NCBI GenBank assembly: GCA_032595675.1
Contig: JAVQMD010000002.1
Span: 248,001 to 312,000, forward strand
Origin: Candidatus Electrothrix rattekaaiensis
GTDB taxonomy: Bacteria; Desulfobacterota; Desulfobulbia; Desulfobulbales; Desulfobulbaceae
Direction of reading: 5' to 3'
Length of the DNA: 64,000 nucleotides
Shown: piece by piece, positions 1 to 9,811 of the stretch
How the letters are laid out: the number at the start of each line of letters is the position of its first letter
Position numbering within the stretch: position 1 is the first letter of the stretch
Position numbers and translations under genes: made by a program
Notes under the pieces: model-generated
What the model saw: only the letters and a program-made list of their open reading frames with translations
What the model was told of the DNA's origin: nothing
The model's database searches: none

Positions 1-1
1 A

Positions 2-574
2 ACTCCTGTTAAGATCACGGATAATAACGCCAATAATCTCCATCCGGTCCTTGAGACAGGGGCTGATGGAACAAAATGGCTTTTCTGGTCTGCGGTCCGC
101 CCCAGCGGAATATCTGTTCAATACGCAGTGATGCAAAATAATGAGTGGAGCGAACCGCAAACACTCCCGATAGAACAGCACTCCTCCATCACTCCAGCAG
201 CATTGGCTGACACAAAGGGCAGGGTCTGGCTGGTTTGGGCTGGCAATGACGGTGGCAATGATGATATTTATTTCAGTCGTTTTCAGGGAGAGAAGTGGAC
301 CGATCCCAAGATAGTTCATGCTCCTAATGAGGTTCCAGATATTAAACCGGAAATAGCCTATAACAAAGAGGGCCAAATAGAAGTCGATTGGATAGGGTTC
401 CGGGACAACACATACGAAAAACTTGCTTCTGTTTATACGGACAATACCGGCTGGTCTGCTGAGCAAGAAAAAATAGAGCCTGAAGAAGAGGATGTGCAAA
501 ACGAGGAAGAGCAAGAACCTGAGCTCCCCTCATTTCTGCCCAGTGACAGCCAGTTTTTTCTAAAAATTTATTAA
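2..574 (+). CDS. Repeat-containing protein, C-terminal part (BNR/sialidase-like repeats)
   Basis: The frame is open from the first bases, so this is the last 190 codons of a longer gene whose start lies outside the window. Three successive segments of about 50 residues each carry a Trp-rich strand followed by a W-(S/T) turn (for example [21 protein letters not shown], each followed by EWSEP, KWTDP or GWSAE). This spacing is typical of Asp-box/BNR-like beta-propeller blades, but no strict SxDxGxTW box is visible. The protein ends in a Glu-rich tail ([16 protein letters not shown]). It is probably exported or surface-located, by inference only. The GDSL hydrolase gene follows after 28 bases. 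Confidence 0.6.
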   Translation, partial: TPVKITDNNANNLHPVLETGADGTKWLFWSAVRPSGISVQYAVMQNNEWSEPQTLPIEQHSSITPAALADTKGRVWLVWAGNDGGNDDIYFSRFQGEKWTDPKIVHAPNEVPDIKPEIAYNKEGQIEVDWIGFRDNTYEKLASVYTDNTGWSAEQEKIEPEEEDVQNEEEQEPELPSFLPSDSQFFLKIY

Positions 575-602
575 CGAGATAAGCATAAGCAAGAGGGCTA
601 GA

Positions 603-1556
603 ATGAGGCTGTTCAGAATATTCTCAGTAGGAATCATAGCAGTATTATTCATCATTTCTCTCTCCCATGCAGACGTTATTGTCTGTTTTGGCGACTCTAT
701 CACTGAAGGGCATACGGCGACGCCCTATCCAACCAACCTGCAAAATATGTACGGCTCCTCCTCTGGTACGCAGGTCATTAATGCGGGTAAAGGAGGGGAG
801 AACACCTATGAGGGGGTTTACCGTCTTGAAGGGGTGCTTGCACAATATGCACCCAATTATGTGGTGATTATGGAAGGAGCCAACGACGTTATGTCTGGTA
901 TATCTTCTGAAACCACTGTGTTCAATCTGAATAATATGCTTGAACAGACCCTGACCGCTGGGGCCAAGCCCATCCTGTCCACCATCACGCCCAACATCAG
1001 CAGTTCAGGCTATCAGCCGGAAAATTATAATCCGGGTATCATCAATCTCGCACAAGGTGGTAACACTACTCTGGTTGACACCTATTCGAATGTGGTCTCA
1101 AATTGGTCAAACCTCACTGTTGACGGAATACATCCTAATGAAGCCGGGTCCACGACCATAGCCCAGGGCTTTTATTCGCAGCTGGTCAACAACCAAAATG
1201 CCAGTAGTAGTGGGGGAGGAGGCGGCTGCTTTATTGCCACAGCAGCCTACGGAACAGCCCTTGAACCGCAGGTTGTCCTGCTCAAAAAATTCCGTGACCT
1301 CTACCTGCTCACAAATCGTCCAGGCTCTTATTTTGTCCAACTCTATTATACCTATTCGCCGCCAATTGCTGATTTTATCCGCCAGCATGATATCATCCGT
1401 TTTATGGTGCGGATATTCCTCTTGCCCTTACTGACGGTCAGTTTTTTTCTGGTCGAATTTTCTCCTCTCCAACAGCTTATTATTGCCCTGATCGCGGTCT
1501 GTTCCTCCGGCCTGTTTTTGATCCGCTTAAGAAAACGACCATGGGCAAACAACTAA
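603..1556 (+). CDS. Exported SGNH/GDSL hydrolase with CFI-box C-terminus
   Basis: A likely signal peptide (residues 1-23, ending SHA) precedes the GDSL serine block, FGDSITEG at residues 29-36 with Ser32. The other SGNH blocks follow: Gly in NAGKGGEN, Asn in GAND near residue 92, and the Asp/His pair in DGIHP near residues 174-178. This predicts an esterase, lipase or polysaccharide deacetylase acting outside the cytoplasm. A Gly stretch leads into CFIATAAYG near residue 208, the CFI-box seen at the C-terminus of many exported deltaproteobacterial proteins. Two hydrophobic segments and a basic tail (RLRKRPW) follow, as in a sorting or anchoring signal. The substrate cannot be told from sequence. 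Confidence 0.85.
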   Translation: MRLFRIFSVGIIAVLFIISLSHADVIVCFGDSITEGHTATPYPTNLQNMYGSSSGTQVINAGKGGENTYEGVYRLEGVLAQYAPNYVVIMEGANDVMSGISSETTVFNLNNMLEQTLTAGAKPILSTITPNISSSGYQPENYNPGIINLAQGGNTTLVDTYSNVVSNWSNLTVDGIHPNEAGSTTIAQGFYSQLVNNQNASSSGGGGGCFIATAAYGTALEPQVVLLKKFRDLYLLTNRPGSYFVQLYYTYSPPIADFIRQHDIIRFMVRIFLLPLLTVSFFLVEFSPLQQLIIALIAVCSSGLFLIRLRKRPWANN

Positions 1557-1567
1557 GAAAGAGGGAT

Positions 1568-2674
1568 ATGATTCGCTCCCCATGCTTGCTCTTTTTGTGC
1601 TGCCTCTGCCTGCTTTCTTTGTGCTCTCCCCGTTCCGACGATATTAAGGAACAGCACTTTGTACGAGGTCACCGGACAAAGTGCCTAGTTTTTCCAGGAA
1701 AAGAGTGGGAGAAACAACCAGCTGAAGCCCTCTGCAGAAATGCAGGGGCATTGGAGCAATTCACCCAGAACGTTGGTGGCTCAGGGGTTATTATCAAAAA
1801 CGGCTACCTGATCAAGGCCTGGGGAAACCCAGCTGGCCGCACCATGTGGGCCTCAGCCACCAAACCGGTGCTCAGTACCCTTCTGCTCTTCGCTGCTCAG
1901 GAAGGCCGAGTAGAGATCGACGGGAAGATCCATCCATTTATGCCAGAATTGCTGGGGAAGGATCAAGAAATCACTTTTCATCATTTGGCGAATATGACCA
2001 GCGGCTATGCCCGGCGCGAGTGGCCAGGGCAGGCCTTTTCCTATAATGATTATGCGATAAAGCTCTATCATAACACGATGTTCAACAGGGTGTTTGCTGC
2101 TGATCCCAATCAGATCATCCAGAATAAGAACAGACTCGGTCCCCTGCAATTTCAGGACGGTGATGTCTTTGAGCCGATTGAAAAATGTGGCTGGGGTGTC
2201 CATACCTCGCCCAGGGATTTTGCCCGAATCGGCTGGTTCTGGCTCAATAAGGGCAACTGGAACGGAGAACAACTCTTGAGCAAGAGCTTCTTTGAGCGCT
2301 ATCTCAGAAATCAGGTACCAGAATCACTCCCCATTTCAAAAAAACCGGCCCGTGATTATTTGGGGATCGGGACCTATGGCAGCCGTAGCGGCAATCAGTC
2401 CCCCTTTGGACCTGGTAATTACGGGATGAACTGGTGGTTGAACACCGGCAAAAGGATCTGGCCCAGCCTGCCGGAAGACACCTTTCAGGCCAATGGGCAT
2501 TGGAATAAGGAAACCGTCACCGTAATTCCCAGCATGTCTCTGGTTGTCGCCGGTGTGGGTGATTTCGGCCTCTTTCAGCCCGGCCCCGGACCGGCAGACT
2601 CGCTCATGGGCCTCCTTGCTCAAGCCTGTGGGCAGGAGTCTCTGCCCCGCGATGCTCAGGGGGTTACCCCCTGA
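1568..2674 (+). CDS. Serine hydrolase, class C beta-lactamase/penicillin-binding fold, probable lipoprotein
   Basis: The SxxK nucleophile motif is SATK at residues 96-99, followed by family-like segments: a Tyr in FSYND near 158, GVHTSPRDFARIG near 210, and a C-terminal GHWN in place of the usual HxG/KTG. The family includes esterases, D-aminopeptidases and beta-lactamase-like proteins, so substrate is open. I chose the ATG at 1568 because AGAAAGAGGG precedes it; an in-frame ATG at 1541 lies inside the GDSL gene. From 1568 the protein starts with a hydrophobic leader ending LSLC, a plausible lipobox, so it may be a membrane-anchored lipoprotein. It lies 11 bases after the GDSL gene and is probably cotranscribed with it. 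Confidence 0.82.
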   Translation: MIRSPCLLFLCCLCLLSLCSPRSDDIKEQHFVRGHRTKCLVFPGKEWEKQPAEALCRNAGALEQFTQNVGGSGVIIKNGYLIKAWGNPAGRTMWASATKPVLSTLLLFAAQEGRVEIDGKIHPFMPELLGKDQEITFHHLANMTSGYARREWPGQAFSYNDYAIKLYHNTMFNRVFAADPNQIIQNKNRLGPLQFQDGDVFEPIEKCGWGVHTSPRDFARIGWFWLNKGNWNGEQLLSKSFFERYLRNQVPESLPISKKPARDYLGIGTYGSRSGNQSPFGPGNYGMNWWLNTGKRIWPSLPEDTFQANGHWNKETVTVIPSMSLVVAGVGDFGLFQPGPGPADSLMGLLAQACGQESLPRDAQGVTP

Positions 2675-2698
2675 GTATCCTCAACTAGCACTCAACCC

Positions 2699-5600
2699 TC
2701 ACCCGACCAGCCGGTGCTTTTTAAAATTCTCCGCCTGGGCAAAGATCTCCTGATAGACCTCGTCCCGGTCCACTGGCGGATAGCCATGTTTGGCCAGCAG
2801 GATGATTAGGTCAACCTTGAGTTCTGCCTTGATATCATCACGTTGGCTCCAGTCTGTATATTTTGCTTTGTCATCAACAACCTCTTTCACGACCTTGGCC
2901 AGGGCAAGGAGCTTATCTTCTGGGTAGGAAAACTCGTATTTTCGGGCCAGCCCCTTGAGGATGTCATAAAAGGCCTTTTCTTCCAAATCAATGCCGAGTT
3001 CTGCACAGGATTCCTTCTCCTTTTTCAAGGCCTGCAAGAGGTCGATAATTTCCTCGCTGAAATCCTCCAGCACCTTGCTGACCAGCACATCCTCTTCCTT
3101 GCGCTGGTTATAGCGTTCCACCAAGGACTTAAATTTCTTGCTGAAATCAAGCCCCTTGGCCCTGTTGACCTTTTTGAAATCATCAATGGCCCTGGCCAGT
3201 AGCTGTTGCAGGAGCTTGATCTTGGTATTGGGCAATTTTATTTTATCCAGCCGGGCCAGATAATCATCTGTAAAGATATCAATATGCTCTGCCTGATCCT
3301 CACCCAACCTGAAGATTTCCTCCACCCCCTCGGCTTGCAGGGCCTCAGCAATCATGGCCCGCACCCGGGCGTTCATCTGGGCAGTGTCCGGGGCATCGCC
3401 CTTGTTGAGTTTAAAGATGATGGAGCGGACCGCCAGATAAAAATGGATCTGGTCCCGTTCTTCTTGCCGTACTTCTTCGCTGCCGCAGCAGATATCATAG
3501 GCAGCCTTGAGTCGCTTGACCAGGGACATGCAGCGTTTTTCGATCTTGTCCGTGCGCATGGCATACTCAGCGGCCCGGTTCAGGCAGTTAAGCTGTTCCA
3601 CCGGGGTACCGGTGAAATAGGGTTGTGCATCAAACTGATGAAAAATTGTGCTCAGCAGATCCAAATGATCGCGAACCACGATCAGGGATTGGTCAATCTC
3701 TTCAATATTCTCCTGGTCAGCCTTGTTATACTGGGCCAGGGCCTGATTCATCTGCTTCTTGATCCCGATATAATCCACAGCCAATCCTTTTTCCTTGCCT
3801 GCAAAACGGCGATTCACCCGGGAAATGGTCTGGATCAGGTTATGGCGTTGGATGGGCTTATCAATATAAATGGTGTCGAGGAAGGGCACATCAAAGCCGG
3901 TGAGCCACATATCCACCACCAGGGCGATCTTGAAATTGGACGTGGAAAACTTAAACTGGCGGTCCAGCTCCTTGCGATACTCCTTGGAGCCCAGCATCTT
4001 GTAGAGTTCTTCCGGGTCATCCTTACCTCGGGTCATGATCATCTTGACCCGTTCCATGGGTTTGATCTTTTTTTCTTCCTCTGGACCCAGGTTGGCACCA
4101 TCCTCACAGGCCAAAACCTCGTTCCAGGCTGGTCGCAGAGCAATCAGCTCCTGCCACAGGGCATAGGCTATTTCCCGCTTGCTGCACACAAACAGGGCCT
4201 TGCCCTTAACCGTGGAGCCCTCTTCCAGACGCCGCTCATAATGGGCCACAAAGTCGGCAGCCAAGGCCTTGAGCCGATCTGGGTCACCAAGGATGGCATG
4301 CATCCGGGCAGTGGCTTTTTTGCTCTCATCAATCTGATACTCGCTGGCCCCTTGCTCAGCGCAACGGGCGTAGTACCTCTCAATCTCTTCCAGCTTGCTG
4401 TTATCCAGCAGGATTTTAGCAGCCCGGCCCTCATAGACAATGCGCACCGTGATCTCGTCCCGGACTGATTCGCTCATGGTGTAGGCATCCACCACCGGAC
4501 CAAAGACATCCAGGGTAGCATCAATGGGGGTGCCGGTAAAGCCCACATAGGTGGCATTGGGCAGGGAATCGTGCAGGTATTTGGCAAAGCCATAGCTGCG
4601 TCTGACCGTGCCTTGTGCCTCATCAATCACCACCTTCTGGTCCAAATTGATCTGGCTGCGGTGGGCCTCGTCGGAAATGCAGATGATATTTTCGCGCTCG
4701 CTGAGGAGCTGGGTGTCTTCGGTAAATTTATGGATGGTGGTGAGAAAAACTCCGCCGCTGCTCCGGTCCTTGAGCAGGTGACGCAGATGGTTGCGGCTTT
4801 CCACACTGACCACGATCTGATCGCCAATATAGTCCTTGGCCTTGGTGAACTGGCCCGACAACTGGCTGTCCAGGTCGGTGCGGTCAGTGATCAGAATAAT
4901 GGTGGGGCTGGCAAAATCCACGCTCTTCATCAGCAGTCGGCTGAGAAAAAGCATGGTAAAGCTCTTGCCGCAGCCCGTGGTCCCAAAATAGGTGCCGCCC
5001 TTGCCATCGCCTTGGGGCCTGCGATGGGCCTTGATATGGGCAAAGAGTTTGAGGGTGGCGTAGAACTGGGGATAGCGGCAGACCACCTTGACCTCCTCTT
5101 TGGAGGCGTCTGGAAAAAAGATGAAATGGCGGAGCATTTGCCGGAGTCGGTCCTTGTTAAACAGGCCCTGGAGCAGCGTGTGCAGAGAGTTGATGCCGTC
5201 CTGGATCTGGGGCTCGTAGCCCGTGACCTTACGCCAAGCCGAGAAATGCTCGTAGGCGGCAAAGAGGGAACCCAGGCGGGAGTTGACCCCGTCGCTGATA
5301 ATGCAGAGGGCGTTGTACTTGAGCAGCTCGGGGATATCACGGCGATAGCGGGTGGTGAGCTGCACATAGGCATCATGGATGGTGGCCTCTTCCCGGATGG
5401 CACTCTTAAACTCAAAGACCACCAGGGGCAGGCCGTTGATGTAAAGGATGGCATCTGGGATGCGGGTTTCCCGTCCCGCAATGGTGAGCTGGTTCACCAG
5501 TCGATAGCGATTCAGATCGTTATTATAGCCGGGGGAATCCTCAGCAGCGATATGGACCAGTTCCTCTGGTCGGGGTTGGTGTTGCTCAGGCAGGCCGCTG

Positions 5601-5935
5601 TAGTCAATGAGCTGGATGTAGAGGTCTTTTTGGGTATGATCTTCGCGTTTAAAGAGAAAACCGTCTGCCACTAATGTATGGATCTGCTTGTTGGAGGCGT
5701 AGAAATCAGCAGCAGGATAGGCCTCCAGGCGGCGGATGATGCTGGTGATTTCGCTGGCTGTGAGGTTTTCTTGGGCGTAGCGCCGGGTCAGGAAGGAGCG
5801 CAGGTCGTCCTTGAGCAGCACGTCTTCCGGTTCACGGGCTGGTAGGTCTGGGGAATCACCCTTGGTGTGGGGAAAGCCCTGTTCTGCCAGCAGGGTGATG
5901 ATGGCTTTTTCCAGCTGTGCTTCGGTGAATTTCAT
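2699..5935 (-). CDS. hsdR: Type I restriction endonuclease, R subunit
   Basis: This 1078-residue protein has the HsdR order. An N-terminal nuclease domain carries VVFEFKSA near residue 172 (the E-x-K of the PD-(D/E)xK core). A superfamily 2 motor follows with Walker A GTTGCGKS near 318 and DEAH near 420. Helicase motifs V/VI lie near 690 (TGFDVPFLDT, then QTISRVNR), and a long helical C-terminal region binds the HsdM/HsdS complex. It translocates DNA using ATP and cuts unmodified foreign DNA. It is the last gene of the minus-strand hsd locus and appears intact. Its stop is 24 bases from the convergent hydrolase stop and I see no terminator hairpin there. Confidence 0.96.
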   Translation of the reverse strand: MKFTEAQLEKAIITLLAEQGFPHTKGDSPDLPAREPEDVLLKDDLRSFLTRRYAQENLTASEITSIIRRLEAYPAADFYASNKQIHTLVADGFLFKREDHTQKDLYIQLIDYSGLPEQHQPRPEELVHIAAEDSPGYNNDLNRYRLVNQLTIAGRETRIPDAILYINGLPLVVFEFKSAIREEATIHDAYVQLTTRYRRDIPELLKYNALCIISDGVNSRLGSLFAAYEHFSAWRKVTGYEPQIQDGINSLHTLLQGLFNKDRLRQMLRHFIFFPDASKEEVKVVCRYPQFYATLKLFAHIKAHRRPQGDGKGGTYFGTTGCGKSFTMLFLSRLLMKSVDFASPTIILITDRTDLDSQLSGQFTKAKDYIGDQIVVSVESRNHLRHLLKDRSSGGVFLTTIHKFTEDTQLLSERENIICISDEAHRSQINLDQKVVIDEAQGTVRRSYGFAKYLHDSLPNATYVGFTGTPIDATLDVFGPVVDAYTMSESVRDEITVRIVYEGRAAKILLDNSKLEEIERYYARCAEQGASEYQIDESKKATARMHAILGDPDRLKALAADFVAHYERRLEEGSTVKGKALFVCSKREIAYALWQELIALRPAWNEVLACEDGANLGPEEEKKIKPMERVKMIMTRGKDDPEELYKMLGSKEYRKELDRQFKFSTSNFKIALVVDMWLTGFDVPFLDTIYIDKPIQRHNLIQTISRVNRRFAGKEKGLAVDYIGIKKQMNQALAQYNKADQENIEEIDQSLIVVRDHLDLLSTIFHQFDAQPYFTGTPVEQLNCLNRAAEYAMRTDKIEKRCMSLVKRLKAAYDICCGSEEVRQEERDQIHFYLAVRSIIFKLNKGDAPDTAQMNARVRAMIAEALQAEGVEEIFRLGEDQAEHIDIFTDDYLARLDKIKLPNTKIKLLQQLLARAIDDFKKVNRAKGLDFSKKFKSLVERYNQRKEEDVLVSKVLEDFSEEIIDLLQALKKEKESCAELGIDLEEKAFYDILKGLARKYEFSYPEDKLLALAKVVKEVVDDKAKYTDWSQRDDIKAELKVDLIILLAKHGYPPVDRDEVYQEIFAQAENFKKHRLVG

Positions 5936-5947
5936 GGAATTACCTGC

Positions 5948-6059
5948 CCTGGTTCCCAGCGTTAAAACACTGGGCTAGAAAGGGGCGTCCCTCCGGGACG
6001 GATTGCCTTGTCCCGGAGGGACAGCTGATAAGAGCCCCGTGATTTATCACGGGGTATCT
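5948..6059. repeat. Intergenic hairpin repeat A1
   Basis: The spacer between hsdR and the AlbA_2 gene is made of three short inverted repeats in a row: CCCAGCGTT/AACACTGGG, GTCCCTCCGGGAC/GTCCCGGAGGGAC and CCCCGTGATTTATCACGGGG. The same series recurs at 8110-8217, with shortened forms at 9645-9691 and 10965-10995. It looks like a REP/RAYT-type or other dispersed non-coding repeat; no transposase is nearby. Confidence 0.8.
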
Positions 6060-8089
6060 TTATCGGAAGAATGAAGCGTTGCAGCAGTATAAGCCTGCCT
6101 TGGATCATTCGGGGTTCTGGGGAAGGCTATTTCCAGCTCGCCGCCCCTGACCATCTGGGTCAAATATTGACGACGAAGTGTTACTGGCCCCCTATGAATC
6201 AGTGCGGCAAGACAGCTGATGGTGATAAACTGCCCGTTCAGCAATTCCAGCAGCACCGCCTTTATCACCTCCCGAGGAACCTTCTTCTTCCCCCTCGGTT
6301 CTTTAGCCATGCCTTTCAGGGTATCAAGGTAATCGGATTCCAGGCTATCAAGATCATCTACGAACGGTAATGCATGGGTGGGTGAGAGAAGTCGTCCTAA
6401 AGTGTCGCGTTTCAAATTACCGGAGCTTTCCTCCAGATTGCCGGAGCTCGAATCCAAATTGCCGGAGTTCTCCTCCAAATTACCGGAGCTCGAATCCAAA
6501 TTGCCGGAGTTCTCCTCCAAATTACCGGAGCTCGAATCCAAAAGAGGGGAGTCAAACACATCCTCCGGTCCTGGAATATTTGTCCCGGAGAGATGATATA
6601 CCACTCCGCGACTGCTTCCTGTCTGCTCCAGAAACCCTTGCTCCACCAAGCCATGCAGGATACGACTTGCGTCTGCCGGATGAAAGGTGCTGAGTGTGCA
6701 AAAGCGTTGGTGGGTGACCGTATTTTCCACAACAGCGATGGCCAGCGCAACCTGTTCTTCATGGGACAGGGAATCATAGTTTTGCCCAAAACGTTGTCGC
6801 AACTGAACCACCAATTCTTGGGGGAAAAGATCAATCATCCGCATCCGCATCATGGTTTGATCACGGGGCTCTCGGCTATCAAACAGCTCTGGAGCACGCC
6901 AATGGTACCTATGCCAACAAGAGAGGATTTTTGAAATACCGGAGCCGGATTGATCGCCGATCCCCACATAGCGAAACATCTGATGGAGTAAGCGGTTGCG
7001 GCAGTCTGCATAGCCCCCATGCAGGGCAAGTTCCACAGGAATACGCATCATGCCGGGGTTTCTGAACTCGAACATTGCAGGAGATTTCACCACCAGGACA
7101 GCAAGTCGGTCCGAGTAATCAGCATGGACCAGCACATTGCATAAGGCTTCCCGGAGCGCAACATGGATCGGGGATTCATCCAGCCGTCGGTCACCGTCTA
7201 ACTCAAAAGGTACCTTGACGCCCTCGGTCAGCTTGAGGAAAACTTTGCGGTAAAAATCGTAGAGATTCCCTGACCAGGTGCCGTCCAGGGTGAGCCGATC
7301 AAGCCAGCGTGGTTCCGTTTGTGTTGCCGGTCGCTCCTGATAATCAAGCATGTACAAGGGAAATGCTTCCTGAATGGTGGTGTGTTTCCCAAACATCAGC
7401 AGCCCGGCTGCTGTCAGCCCTTCCTGATCGCTCTCCCTGTCTTTCCGCCAAGCCCCGATCCTCTGGAGAAAGGAAAGCGTTTCCAGCTCGTTCCACGGAT
7501 GGCCTGGTTTCAGATTCGTGAAGATCTGCCGATAGACTCGGATGCTTTCGGTGTTCAAGTCATCCAGGCCAAAGCCCTTGAGAATACGTGCATCACGGCT
7601 GTCCTCGGCCTGCTCAGCCAGCATCCGCCTGACTGCCTCGTCAGACAGGCGTTGATCACCTTCATGCATGCGGACATAGCTGTTGCCCAGGGGATTACCG
7701 TTGAGATAGACCGGTCGTTGCTCGCGGTTGGCGCGGGGGATCTCCACTTGCAGCAGGGATCGACCGTCAATGGTCAGGAGACGTACTGAGGTGTTGTTGA
7801 GCAGATTGACGCTGACCTTGCCGGGGTTGTTTGCTGTATTGAACAAATCCTGTTTGACCTTATCGATCCGTTCGATGCCAGTCAGGTGAAACCGGGTTCC
7901 TTTCTGGCTGATCCCCAGTAACACCGTGCCGCCGTCGCTGTTGGCCATAGCCGAATAGGTTTCCCAGAAATCCTTGGGTAGCTCGCCGCGACCATCGCGA
8001 CCACCGGCTCGTTTGCATTCCAGGTCGGAGGTTTCGTGGAGCAGATTGATGTCTTCCAGGGTTTGGAGGTTAATTTTGTAGCTGATCAT
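6047..8089 (-). CDS. AlbA_2/Schlafen-type ATP-binding protein with SGNL tandem repeats
   Basis: The N-terminal ~130 residues match the AlbA_2 (Schlafen-like) pattern, with ETSDLECKRAGG, then FWETYSAMANSDGGTVLLGI. A GHKL-like C-terminal ATPase region follows (ALREALCNVLVHADYS near residue 315), the architecture of proteins annotated as RNA-binding or RecG-like ATPase regulators. Residues about 525-565 hold seven SGNL repeats, encoded by a nearly perfect DNA repeat, as a linker before a helical C-terminal domain. Such genes are often interposed in type I restriction loci (the rlo genes of Campylobacter are an example from the literature). A role in defence or in regulating the locus is likely but unproven. 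Confidence 0.8.
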   Translation of the reverse strand: MISYKINLQTLEDINLLHETSDLECKRAGGRDGRGELPKDFWETYSAMANSDGGTVLLGISQKGTRFHLTGIERIDKVKQDLFNTANNPGKVSVNLLNNTSVRLLTIDGRSLLQVEIPRANREQRPVYLNGNPLGNSYVRMHEGDQRLSDEAVRRMLAEQAEDSRDARILKGFGLDDLNTESIRVYRQIFTNLKPGHPWNELETLSFLQRIGAWRKDRESDQEGLTAAGLLMFGKHTTIQEAFPLYMLDYQERPATQTEPRWLDRLTLDGTWSGNLYDFYRKVFLKLTEGVKVPFELDGDRRLDESPIHVALREALCNVLVHADYSDRLAVLVVKSPAMFEFRNPGMMRIPVELALHGGYADCRNRLLHQMFRYVGIGDQSGSGISKILSCWHRYHWRAPELFDSREPRDQTMMRMRMIDLFPQELVVQLRQRFGQNYDSLSHEEQVALAIAVVENTVTHQRFCTLSTFHPADASRILHGLVEQGFLEQTGSSRGVVYHLSGTNIPGPEDVFDSPLLDSSSGNLEENSGNLDSSSGNLEENSGNLDSSSGNLEESSGNLKRDTLGRLLSPTHALPFVDDLDSLESDYLDTLKGMAKEPRGKKKVPREVIKAVLLELLNGQFITISCLAALIHRGPVTLRRQYLTQMVRGGELEIAFPRTPNDPRQAYTAATLHSSDKDTP
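6412..6543 (-). repeat. In-frame tandem repeat encoding SGNL units
   Basis: About three copies of a 42-base unit, each made of two related 21-base halves (core AAATTGCCGGAG and AAATTACCGGAG), lie inside the AlbA_2 gene. They encode alternating SSSGNLE and ENSGNLD heptads. The unit length is a multiple of three, so copy-number changes keep the frame and only alter linker length. Confidence 0.9.
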
Positions 8090-8109
8090 GACTCTGTTTT
8101 CTTTACCAA

Positions 8110-8217
8110 GTGCCCAGCGTTAAAACACTGGGCTATGAAAGGGGCGTCCCTCCGGGACGGGTTGTCTTGTCCCGGAGGGACAGCCGCGAATAGCCCCGTG
8201 ATTTATCGCGGGGGGCA
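8110..8217. repeat. Intergenic hairpin repeat A2
   Basis: This is a near copy of repeat A1 in the same orientation: CCCAGCGTTAAAACACTGGG, then the GTCCCTCCGGGAC and GTCCCGGAGGGAC arms, then CCCCGTGATTTATCGCGGGG. It fills the spacer between the AlbA_2 gene and hsdS. Confidence 0.8.
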
Positions 8218-8238
8218 GGGCGTTGTGGAGTGTCATCA

Positions 8239-9582
8239 TTATGCTGTCTCCCCAATTAATTTTTCCGCATCCGGGATGCGGAGTTGGCCGGAGAGGAGTT
8301 TTGGGAGGAGGGTGTCGCGGAGGTTAACGAGGTTAGCTGTCTCCTCAGAATGATGTCGAATCTTTGGGTAATACGGAGCAATCATATTAGCAAATTTTTG
8401 ATTAAGAGAGTCAGATGCCTTCAAGAAAGGAATGCTGTTCAAGTTTTTTTGATTTATCTTCTGTTGTACGGCACCTGTCACATATGCACTCACATTTTGA
8501 TACCTCATAAAAAGCATCAAATGTTCGGTTGCAACATCAGCAATTCCCTGTAAAACGTGTGCATGATTATTGACCCAAGTTTTCCCCCATATGTACTGAA
8601 TAAAAGGCGTGCCGTCTTCTTTTATTACCGATCCATCCTCTCCGACAAGCAAGTAGATATCATTAAAGATCCATTCATTTATGTAATCCATAACTGAAGT
8701 CGCCCCATAATAAGGAATATTCCCCGGTCTCTTCTCTTCACGCTGCTCTTTAGAAAGAGGAATCCTTTTTCGATCAAAACATCGAGACACTTTTCCTATA
8801 GTTGTCACCTTCCACCCCTTCGGCACCCAGCCCATTTCCTCGCTAAAGACAAAACGATCTGGGAAATGCTGCGCAATATCAACAGGCAGGGGCTTGCGCT
8901 TATCGCCCAAGGCTCGGCGGGCCTCAGCCCTTTTGTGCAACGGTTCGGGAATGGGATTACCTGCGGCCAAGGCCTTGTCGATGACCGGGTCAAAATCGAC
9001 AAACCAGCTTTTGAATAGGGCCTGGGCCATTGCTTCCAGAGTGGTGTTCATCTGGCGATTGAGCTGGATTTTGTCATCGAGACTGCCGAGGATGTGGGCT
9101 ATGGCTTTTTGTTCGGGGAGGGGAGGGATTGTTAACTCAAAGTTAGGAATATCAGCACATCTTAAACTGTCAAATACAGCCCCAACGTTCAGGAATTTGT
9201 TGGTTTGATTCCACCACTGAGAACCTTTCGTTAGCCACCGAAGAAACGGCGGATACACGTTCTTTGAGTCGGATCTCAATAAAACCAAGTTCTGGCCCAG
9301 CGCAAATCTAACTTTTGGAGGAACATGAGCAGTTTCCCCCGGATTACAACGCCGTGATAAAACAACATCGTTTTCCTGTGGATAAGCTTTTTTGGTCCAC
9401 TCAATGAAATCGCTTTCGCTTATAAGGCGTGGACTTGCATGAAAATCAATTTGCCCCGCTTTCATTTGGGGAATCGCGATATACGGGTATCCGTCTCCAG
9501 CGTCAGGTGGGGTCTTATGAACACAATCGATTAAAGAGACTCCCGCCTTTTTGAGAGTCATCAGTTCCCACTCACCCCCCAT
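8239..9582 (-). CDS. hsdS: Type I restriction-modification specificity subunit
   Basis: HsdS gives target recognition to the HsdM/HsdR complex. Two target-recognition domains are visible, each followed by a conserved helical spacer: IPPLPEQKAIAHILG...LDDKIQLNRQMN near the middle and NLVNLRDTLLPKLLSGQL at the end. The second recognition domain begins near WVPKGWKVTTIGKVS. I place the start at 9582, where GGAGGGG sits seven bases upstream of ATG; ATG codons at 9606 and 9561 are alternatives. The recognition sequence cannot be read from the protein. The recognition-domain DNA looks more AT-rich than the spacer helices, as expected for domain exchange. Confidence 0.93.
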   Translation of the reverse strand: MGGEWELMTLKKAGVSLIDCVHKTPPDAGDGYPYIAIPQMKAGQIDFHASPRLISESDFIEWTKKAYPQENDVVLSRRCNPGETAHVPPKVRFALGQNLVLLRSDSKNVYPPFLRWLTKGSQWWNQTNKFLNVGAVFDSLRCADIPNFELTIPPLPEQKAIAHILGSLDDKIQLNRQMNTTLEAMAQALFKSWFVDFDPVIDKALAAGNPIPEPLHKRAEARRALGDKRKPLPVDIAQHFPDRFVFSEEMGWVPKGWKVTTIGKVSRCFDRKRIPLSKEQREEKRPGNIPYYGATSVMDYINEWIFNDIYLLVGEDGSVIKEDGTPFIQYIWGKTWVNNHAHVLQGIADVATEHLMLFMRYQNVSAYVTGAVQQKINQKNLNSIPFLKASDSLNQKFANMIAPYYPKIRHHSEETANLVNLRDTLLPKLLSGQLRIPDAEKLIGETA

Positions 9583-9618
9583 AACCCAACCCCTCCAACG
9601 TACCACCTACGCCACACA

Positions 9619-9808
9619 ATCCATTCATCATATTTGTTGCCCTGTCCCTAAGGGACATCCGATTAGAGCCCCGTGATGTATCGCGGGGTGGAATTCACGC
9701 CATGATCTTGTCTTTCTCGCAGGGTGCCGTAAGGGCACGGCGTGCCGTGCCCCTACCGAATGCAAAATTTTCGGGCAGACACATGGGTCTGCCCCTACGG
9801 CGCACGAT
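9619..9808. repeat. Composite intergenic repeat between hsdS and the DUF1016 gene
   Basis: From 9619 a segment (ATCCATTCATCATATTTG then a CCTGTCC/GGGACA hairpin) is shared with the spacer at 10951-10995. CCCCGTGATGTATCGCGGGG follows, then GTGCCGTAAGGGCACGGC (9725-9757), identical over 33 bases to 11841-11873. A GGCAGACACATGGGTCTGCC hairpin ends it. No gene is seen here. Confidence 0.75.
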
Positions 9809-9811
9809 GAA

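Noticed and set aside
3206-5674. Two long open frames on the plus strand (about 420 and 367 codons) opposite hsdR
   Set aside because: They are antisense shadows of the clear hsdR gene, lack ribosome sites and have no family features.
6412-6543. Regular repeats that could be taken for a short CRISPR array
   Set aside because: The repeats are directly joined without unique spacers and lie in frame inside a protein gene.
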